DNA of 10,768 nt, taken from contig JANQGC010000289.1 of the NCBI GenBank assembly GCA_028277515.1, forward strand, positions 1 to 10,768, given 5' to 3'. Made by a program: the position numbers and the translations under genes. Within the stretch, counting starts at the first letter, position 1. Each line of letters opens with the position of its first letter. Below the pieces are notes generated by a model, which saw nothing but the letters and a program-made list of their open reading frames with translations, did no database searches and had not been told where the DNA came from. Positions 5,924-10,768 of this stretch are shown here, piece by piece. The stretch comes from Anaerolineae bacterium (GTDB lineage: Bacteria > Chloroflexota > Anaerolineae > Promineifilales > Promineifilaceae).

Positions 5924-7447
5924 GCAAAGCGACGTCCGAAGTTTGGCCTTTTGCACTTTGCCCAGGGCATTTGCCGGCAGTTCACCGGTAAAGATAACTT
6001 TTCGCGGGATCTTGTAAGCCGCCAACTGCTTCCGGCAGAAGGCAACGATCTCTTTTTCGGAACTTTCATAGCCCGACCGTAAGACAATGATCGCTGTCAC
6101 CCGTTCCCCCCATTCCTCATCCGGGCAGCCGATGACCGCGCTCTCGGCAATAGCCGGATGGTCAGCCAGGACCAGTTCCACTTCCGGCGGATACACGTTC
6201 AATCCACCGGTGATAATTAAATCTTTGGAGCGCCCCTTCAAAGTGTAATAGCCATCGGCCGAACGCATGCCCAAATCGCCCGTGCGCAGCCAGCCGTCAG
6301 CGGTGAAGGATTCGGCCGTCTTCTGCGGCATCTGCCAGTATCCTTTGAAGACATGGTCCCCCTTGATCTGCACCTCTCCTACTTCCTCATCGGGCAGCGG
6401 CTCTTCCGTAAACTCATCGACGATCCGCGCCTGCACACCCGGCAGCGGCAATCCCACCGATCCGACGCGCCGTTCTCCATGCAGCGGATTAGAAAGATTC
6501 ATCCCCGTTTCCGTCATGCCATATCGTTCCAGCAACGTATGGCCAAACGTCTCCTGAAATTTGAGAAATACATCATCCGGCAGGCGGTCCGATCCGGAAG
6601 TCAGCAAGCGCATATGGCTCAAGTCATAATTAGCGGCGTCCGAAAAATCGACAAGGCGTTTATGGATGGTCGGCACGGCCATGAAAACTGTGCAGCGCTT
6701 CTCAACCATCGTCTCCAGGGTTATTTCCGGTGCGAATTTGGGTAGCATCACGACCGTCGCCCCGGCATGAAGCGCACCATGCAACGCAACAACCAGGCCA
6801 TGCACATGAAAGATGGGCAGTACATGGAGCAAAATATCATCCTCGCGCCAGCCCCATGCCTGGTGCAAGCTGTCCAAATTGGCAGTCAGATTGCCATGCG
6901 TGATCTGCGCTCCTTTCGGCCGTCCGGTCGTGCCACTGGTGTAAATCATCAAGGCCGTCAAATCAGGATCATCCACGCGATTCGTAACCGCGAAATCCCT
7001 TTCGCGCTCCATGTCAATCAGGCCTTGAAAATGGTCGGGATCATCCGTCCGCAAAAAAATAATATCCCGTAAATTGTCAATACTCTCAAATAAAATAGCC
7101 AGCCGCTCCCTTGTCCTGGAATCAGCGAAGAACAAACTCGCTCCGGAATTGGTCAAAAAATAAACCAGTTCGTTCTGCGGATAGCCCGGATTGAGCGGCA
7201 GGGTGATCGCTCCCAGGCGCATAATCGCCATGTGTAAATAGATATAAGGCAAACATTTCGGTAGTTGCAAAGCCACCCGGTCCCCTTCTTGAACGCCCAA
7301 TGCTTTCAGATAGGCCATCGTCTGCTGCACTTGCTCCTCCAACCGGCCGTAAGTTACGACCTGCGACCCCTCAGGCAGCAGGTATTCAATAGCGATTTTG
7401 TCAGCCTGGCGGTGGCACGTCTCTTGCAATTGGGTTAAGAAAAGCAT
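5918..7447 (-). CDS. AMP-forming acyl-CoA synthetase, MatB/ACSF3-like (possible malonyl-CoA synthetase)
   Basis: This 509-residue ANL-superfamily ligase adenylates a carboxylic acid with ATP and transfers it to coenzyme A in the cytoplasm. Motifs in order are the phosphate-binding loop [11 protein letters not shown] (169-179), [10 protein letters not shown] (307-316), [10 protein letters not shown], the hinge region WLRTGDLG (386-393), [20 protein letters not shown] (405-424) and the C-terminal catalytic lysine in ANALGKVQK (K497). The ERYGMTET run followed by a SNP-type sequence, and the '[20 protein letters not shown]' region before it, look closer to malonyl-CoA synthetase (MatB) and human ACSF3 than to medium- or long-chain ligases, but substrate choice cannot be fixed by eye. 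The reading frame extends upstream to 7528. I start at 7447 because GAGGA lies eight bases before that ATG and the added 27 residues would be unlike the family. It is convergent with the ABC1 kinase gene and divergent from the toxin-antitoxin pair. Confidence 0.9.
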   Translation of the reverse strand: MLFLTQLQETCHRQADKIAIEYLLPEGSQVVTYGRLEEQVQQTMAYLKALGVQEGDRVALQLPKCLPYIYLHMAIMRLGAITLPLNPGYPQNELVYFLTNSGASLFFADSRTRERLAILFESIDNLRDIIFLRTDDPDHFQGLIDMERERDFAVTNRVDDPDLTALMIYTSGTTGRPKGAQITHGNLTANLDSLHQAWGWREDDILLHVLPIFHVHGLVVALHGALHAGATVVMLPKFAPEITLETMVEKRCTVFMAVPTIHKRLVDFSDAANYDLSHMRLLTSGSDRLPDDVFLKFQETFGHTLLERYGMTETGMNLSNPLHGERRVGSVGLPLPGVQARIVDEFTEEPLPDEEVGEVQIKGDHVFKGYWQMPQKTAESFTADGWLRTGDLGMRSADGYYTLKGRSKDLIITGGLNVYPPEVELVLADHPAIAESAVIGCPDEEWGERVTAIIVLRSGYESSEKEIVAFCRKQLAAYKIPRKVIFTGELPANALGKVQKAKLRTSLCS

Positions 7448-7455
7448 GTGTATTA

Positions 7456-7460
7456 TCCTC
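7456..7460 (-). promoter_or_regulatory. Ribosome binding site fixing the acyl-CoA synthetase start
   Basis: GAGGA on the reverse strand ends eight bases before the ATG at 7447. It supports this start over the TTG and ATG further upstream (7528 and 7525). Confidence 0.6.
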
Positions 7461-7577
7461 GTTATGATGAAACCCGTTGGGTGGGTAAAAGCAATGATTA
7501 AGACAATTTTATGTCCAATTGCCATCAATTAAAAATAGCGACATTTTTAACGCGGTGGAAGAAGTTTTGTGGTAAAA

Positions 7578-7609
7578 TGCAGAAAATCTGTATATACGGA
7601 TTTTCTGCA
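7578..7609. promoter_or_regulatory. Near-perfect 32-bp palindrome, likely operator of the AbrB/PIN toxin-antitoxin operon
   Basis: TGCAGAAAATC (7578-7588) is exactly complementary to GATTTTCTGCA (7599-7609), and the centre contains the perfect palindrome GTATATAC (7590-7597), so only one of the 16 base pairs mismatches. The site ends 15 bp before the antitoxin ATG. AbrB/VapB-type antitoxins usually repress their own operon by binding such dyads as dimers, so this is most likely the autoregulatory operator. A TAAAAT at 7573-7578 just before it could be a -10 box, which would put the dyad over the transcription start; I see no convincing -35. Confidence 0.6.
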
Positions 7610-7624
7610 ATTGAGGGTAATGAA

Positions 7625-7891
7625 ATGGAAACCATACAAGTAAGAAATCGAGGAACGCTAACCCTTCCAGCAAACTTGCGGCAAAAATATAGTATCGAGC
7701 CTGGCGATACATTTCAGGTCCTCGACCTGGATGGCATTATTGTTTTATCACCATTGGCTACAATGGTACCGGAGTTAGCCAAGGAAATTGAAAAGCTACG
7801 AGAGGCTGCCGGATATACAACCGAGGAGTTACTTGTATCTCTCCGGGAAGAACGAGAAAAATACTACAAGGAAATTTATGGCGACAAATAA
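7625..7891 (+). CDS. AbrB/SpoVT-fold antitoxin (VapB/MazE-like)
   Basis: This 88-residue antitoxin has an N-terminal swapped-hairpin DNA-binding domain: VRNRGTLTLPANLRQKYSIEPGDTF (about 6-30) followed by QVLDLDGIIVLSP is the standard AbrB-family pattern, with the 'G-lTLP--lR' turn and the 'i-pGD' loop. The C-terminal half (about 48-88) is a charged helical region (ELAKEIEKLREAAGY, then EELLVSLREEREKYYKE) of the kind that wraps around and blocks a PIN toxin. The start at 7625 has GAGGG about eight bases upstream. An open frame extends back to 7511, but those residues would be translated through the palindromic operator and do not resemble the family. The gene overlaps the toxin gene by 14 bp, the usual coupling in type II toxin-antitoxin operons. 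The base composition looks more AT-rich than the flanking genes, hinting at separate acquisition. Confidence 0.9.
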   Translation: METIQVRNRGTLTLPANLRQKYSIEPGDTFQVLDLDGIIVLSPLATMVPELAKEIEKLREAAGYTTEELLVSLREEREKYYKEIYGDK

Positions 7892-8327
7892 CTTCGGCCG
7901 ACCACGAATTTTTATTGACGCCGATGTTTTATTTGCTGCTTCAGCTTCACCCACTACCTTTGGATCGAGCCTGGTCATTTTGAAAATGGCCGAAATTACA
8001 TTGATTCAAGCTGTTACAAGTGAACAGGTTATTACCGAAGCCGAACGAAACTTGCATACAAAGGTTCCCCAAGCCTTAACAACATTTCGCCTATTGGTTC
8101 AACGTACCTTGCAAGTTGTACCCAATCCAGACCCTCGACTGCTTAAAAAATATCTTGGGAAAGCAAATCCGAAAGATCTACCAATATTAGTGGCGGCCGA
8201 GCGCGAGGGATGCACCACATTAGTAACTTTCAATGTGAGGCATTTTCAGCCTGGTTTAGAATCTGTACAAATTTTAAAACCAGGTCAATTTGTTCAAAAG
8301 ATTCGACACCAATTAAGGGGTATGTGA
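7878..8327 (+). CDS. PIN-domain ribonuclease toxin (VapC-like)
   Basis: This 149-residue PIN-domain protein is a Mg-dependent RNase expected to act as the toxin of the pair. The first catalytic aspartate lies in RIFIDADVLFAASAS (D14, with D16 close by). Acidic residues in SEQVITEAERNL (E54/E56) fill the second position, and KDLPILVAA gives the third (D100). The usual fourth-position region reads TFNVRHF (N119), where many relatives have TxD or TxN. The length and the 'KD-PIL-AA' block match stand-alone PIN_3-type toxins. The ATG at 7878 lies inside the antitoxin gene's end (overlap ATGGCGACAAATAA), with AAGGAAA just upstream. The frame is open back to 7788, but that part only shadows the antitoxin. 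It is expected to be held inactive by the AbrB-type protein and co-repressed at the palindrome 7578-7609. RNA targets cannot be predicted. About 115 bp without a recognisable gene or terminator follow. Confidence 0.88.
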   Translation: MATNNFGRPRIFIDADVLFAASASPTTFGSSLVILKMAEITLIQAVTSEQVITEAERNLHTKVPQALTTFRLLVQRTLQVVPNPDPRLLKKYLGKANPKDLPILVAAEREGCTTLVTFNVRHFQPGLESVQILKPGQFVQKIRHQLRGM

Positions 8328-8442
8328 AAATACCTTTTATTCTCCTGTCCCAATCCCAAGCCCACTTTCCAAAAACTAGATGAAAGCATCCCAAATATGG
8401 CATAATAGGCGGAGCCATGTTTTGAATCCAGGAGAACAAAGA

Positions 8443-10768
8443 ATGAGCAGCTACCTCACCGATAACGCCACCTTCGATCCGCGAGCAGATGCCCTTTACT
8501 TTAGTGATTTTCGGCCAGCGCTGAAAGAGATTCTGACCACAGCCGAAACCCCGCTCACCGTGGGCATCTTCGGCGCCTGGGGCAGTGGCAAGACCAGCCT
8601 GATGCGCATGCTGCGTGGTGAGATCGAGGATGAGCAAAAACCAAAGGCGCGAACCGTATGGTTCACGGCCTGGAAATATGACCGCCATGAATCACTGTGG
8701 CGGGCGCTGATCCTGCGCGTATTAGGTGCGATGTACCCGCGCGAACCCGGAGATGGCCCGCGCGAAGAGCGCCCTATCTTGAAAAACCCTGGTGAAAAGC
8801 AGGATAAACTGATCAATTTAATAGAGAAAATGGAGAAGAGCGTCTACCAGGATGTACAATGGCAAACGTTGGGCGGGCGGAACATCCGCTGGTGGCAGCT
8901 CTTAAGCAACAGCGGCATGGCTGCCGTCGATATCGCTGTGGCCTTAGGCAGCCTGGGCTTCGCCCCGATGCTCAAAGATCTGGCCGGCAACGATGCCTCA
9001 ACCGCTAAAAAAATCCAAAAAGCGGCCGAAGCGATCAGCCGCGAAAGCATCAGCCACCAGCGGCGGCAGTTGTTCCACATGGAGCAGTTTGAAGAGACCT
9101 TCAAAGAAGCGGTGGGGCTGATCGAAGAGGCGCGGCTGATCGTCTTCGTCGACGACCTGGACCGCTGCCTCCCCGAAAAAGGGATTGAAGTGTTGGAAGC
9201 GATCAAGCTCTTCCTGGAAGTGCCCGACGTGGTCTTTGTCCTGGGCATGGATCGCGAGGTTGTGCAACGCGGTATTGAGGCCCGCTACGGCCGTTTCTTT
9301 CAACAACAGTTAGGCCGCGAGGCCGAACTGCCCATACGCGGCGACACCTACCTGCAAAAAATCGTGCAGATTCCCTTTCACCTGCCTTCCCTGCCCATCG
9401 CCAATCTCCAACAATTCATGTCCGGGCTGGACAGCAGTTTAGATCAGATGACCCTTGGCGTTCTGGCCCACGGACTCTTCCCCAACCCACGCCAGGTCAA
9501 GCGCGCCCTGAACATCTTCCGCCTGCTGCAGGCCATCGCCCAAAAGCGCGAACAGCGCTCGCCCGATGAGGGCGGCCTGCCCCCTGAGAGCATCGCCTGG
9601 CCCCTGCTGGCCAAAACAGTGGTCATCCAGAGCCAGTACCAGGAGTTGTACCAGTTATGGCGCCAATATCCGCCGGTGGTCCAAATGCTGGAACGAGAAT
9701 TCAGCCGCCGGGCGAATACAGAAGATGTACTATTGATGGGTCGGTCAGCACGCTTAAAAGAGCGCGAACCAGATGTTGGAAAGGCTGAGGAGAGCCGGGC
9801 AGAATCAGCCCCACGGCGAGAAGGCGGGCTGCTGGCCCCTTACCTGGATGGACGACCGCGAAACGCCTTGCTGGCCCAGATGTTGGCTTACCCGGATGAA
9901 GATGATCCCGGCCAGGGCCGCCAATTAGCCCGCTTTGCAGACCTGAACCGCGAGCAGTTAGCCGCCTATGTGCAGTTGGCGGGAACGGTGGAGGCCGAGG
10001 AGAATCTGCCCGCCGACCTGCCCGCCGATCTGTTGGGCGAACTGCTCAGCGGTGATCGCTTGAAGATGGCGGATGCCACCAGCCGCCTTAAAAGCGAGGA
10101 ATCGGATGGCCAGGGACCAAAGCATGAGGCACACCGCAAACAGTTGGTGCAGATCATAGAAAACCCACAAGAGCCTGTGCAACGACGTGTCGCTGCTGGA
10201 GATGCCCTGGGCCTGATTGGCGATCCCCGTGAGGGCGTAACCTCACGGGAACCATTGATGATTCCCATCGTCGAAGATTTGACCTTCCTCATGGGTGACG
10301 AAAAGCAGGAAGTGACCATCCCCCAACCCTTCGCCATCGCCAAATATCCTGTGACCAATGCCCAGTTCATTTTCTTCATCGAGGATAGCGGCTACAGTAA
10401 AGATAGCTATTGGACGGCCGAAGGCCGCGATTACCGGCAGAAAGAAAACTGGACCCAGCCCCGCTATTGGGGTGATCCCAAATATAATGCGCCCAACCAG
10501 CCCGTGGTGGGGGTGAGCTGGTATGAGGCACTGGCCTACGTCAACTGGCTGGTCCAGGCCACAAGAATAAACTACCAGTTGCCCACAGAGGCGCAGTGGG
10601 AACGCGCCGCACGACACACAGATGGCCGCAGCTATCCCTGGGGGGAGGATTGGAAGCCGGAATTGGCTAATTCGGAGGAATCCGAATTAAAACGATCTTC
10701 GCCGGTGGGCGCCTATCCCGGCGGAAAAGCCCAATGCGGGGCCTTGGACATGAGCGGTAATGTCTGGG
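8443..10768 (+). CDS. KAP-family P-loop NTPase fused to an FGE-sulfatase (C-type-lectin-like) domain, 3' end cut by the window
   Basis: One uninterrupted frame of 775 codons runs off the window. AGGAG at 8430-8434 lies eight bases before the ATG. Residues 1-370 are a KAP NTPase: Walker A GAWGSGKT (44-51), the KAP motif WFTAWKYD (73-80), a moderately hydrophobic stretch (157-177) where KAP proteins often carry membrane helices, Walker B VFVDDLDRC (234-242), then IKLFLEVPDVVFVLGMD and NPRQVKRALN (348-357). Residues about 387-536 continue with the helical C-terminal region of KAP proteins, interrupted by a charged, probably disordered stretch near 460-475. A helical linker with RRVAAGDALGLIGDPR (581-596) leads into an FGE/SUMF1-like domain from about 608: YPVTNAQF (635-642), VVGVSWYEALAYVNWL (688-703), LPTEAQWERAAR (713-724), YPWG and ALDMSGNVW (767-775). 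KAP proteins include PifA of plasmid F, linked to phage exclusion. A conflict or signalling role with the FGE-like domain as recognition module is inference; catalytic FGE cysteines would lie beyond the window. Confidence 0.93.
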   Translation, partial: MSSYLTDNATFDPRADALYFSDFRPALKEILTTAETPLTVGIFGAWGSGKTSLMRMLRGEIEDEQKPKARTVWFTAWKYDRHESLWRALILRVLGAMYPREPGDGPREERPILKNPGEKQDKLINLIEKMEKSVYQDVQWQTLGGRNIRWWQLLSNSGMAAVDIAVALGSLGFAPMLKDLAGNDASTAKKIQKAAEAISRESISHQRRQLFHMEQFEETFKEAVGLIEEARLIVFVDDLDRCLPEKGIEVLEAIKLFLEVPDVVFVLGMDREVVQRGIEARYGRFFQQQLGREAELPIRGDTYLQKIVQIPFHLPSLPIANLQQFMSGLDSSLDQMTLGVLAHGLFPNPRQVKRALNIFRLLQAIAQKREQRSPDEGGLPPESIAWPLLAKTVVIQSQYQELYQLWRQYPPVVQMLEREFSRRANTEDVLLMGRSARLKEREPDVGKAEESRAESAPRREGGLLAPYLDGRPRNALLAQMLAYPDEDDPGQGRQLARFADLNREQLAAYVQLAGTVEAEENLPADLPADLLGELLSGDRLKMADATSRLKSEESDGQGPKHEAHRKQLVQIIENPQEPVQRRVAAGDALGLIGDPREGVTSREPLMIPIVEDLTFLMGDEKQEVTIPQPFAIAKYPVTNAQFIFFIEDSGYSKDSYWTAEGRDYRQKENWTQPRYWGDPKYNAPNQPVVGVSWYEALAYVNWLVQATRINYQLPTEAQWERAARHTDGRSYPWGEDWKPELANSEESELKRSSPVGAYPGGKAQCGALDMSGNVW

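Noticed and set aside
7448..7528. Longer N-terminus of the acyl-CoA synthetase from TTG 7528
   Set aside because: The extra 27 residues are unlike the family, and GAGGA is correctly placed for the ATG at 7447.
7511..7624. Upstream extension of the antitoxin gene
   Set aside because: The added residues would be encoded by the palindromic operator and do not match the AbrB N-terminus; a good ribosome binding site precedes the ATG at 7625.
7788..7877. Upstream extension of the PIN toxin gene
   Set aside because: It lies wholly within the antitoxin coding region and lacks PIN-like sequence; the ATG at 7878 has AAGGAAA before it.
8328..8442. Promoter for the KAP-FGE gene (CATAAT at 8401-8406)
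   Set aside because: It has a passable -10 shape, but I found no acceptable -35 at a normal distance.
8496..10617. Reverse-strand and short open frames across the KAP-FGE gene
   Set aside because: They are shadows of the long forward frame, which carries all recognisable motifs of two protein families.
10258..10768. True sulfatase-maturing formylglycine-generating enzyme
   Set aside because: No sulfatase gene is present, the domain is fused to a KAP NTPase, and the catalytic cysteines would lie beyond the window, so enzymatic activity cannot be claimed.

Overview
The window looks like a stretch of bacterial chromosome with middling G+C. The protein types (an ABC1 kinase with two tiny basic partners, a KAP NTPase fused to an FGE-type domain, an AbrB/PIN pair, a split flavin amine dehydrogenase) and the many intergenic repeats would suit a Chloroflexota (Anaerolineae-like) genome. 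That taxon is inferred from impression only, because the window holds no marker gene. The palindrome CGGCCG is strikingly frequent (about 27 copies by hand count, roughly 4 expected) and is spread over nearly every gene.

Layout. Positions 1-120 are the 3' end of a forward gene, possibly a SulP-type transporter with a C-terminal cyclic-nucleotide-binding domain. Positions 184-3204 are a reverse-strand operon for a three-part flavin dehydrogenase: a small [2Fe-2S] protein, an FAD/NAD-type oxidoreductase with a BFD-like Fe-S site, and a DAO-family flavoprotein. Together they resemble HcnABC, opine oxidase and D-hydroxyproline dehydrogenase. A block of degenerate repeats (1351-1510) separates the last two genes and supplies the stop codon of the middle one.

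From 3341 to 5838, divergently transcribed, come two very small basic proteins and then an ABC1/UbiB-like kinase with two C-terminal membrane helices. This looks like a small functional unit of unknown role. A convergent acyl-CoA synthetase of the MatB/ACSF3 kind follows (5918-7447, reverse), with a terminator hairpin overlapping its stop codon.

From 7578 onward lies accessory-looking material. A near-perfect 32-bp palindrome precedes an AbrB-type antitoxin gene that overlaps a PIN-domain toxin gene. After a 115-bp gap comes a large open frame (8443 to the window end, 775 codons and still open). It encodes an N-terminal KAP-family P-loop NTPase, a helical linker and an FGE-sulfatase/C-type-lectin-like domain cut by the window edge. 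This fusion is the most interesting object here, because its architecture resembles NTPase-driven conflict or defence proteins whose FGE-like domain acts as a recognition module. The decisive C-terminus and its downstream neighbours lie outside the window.
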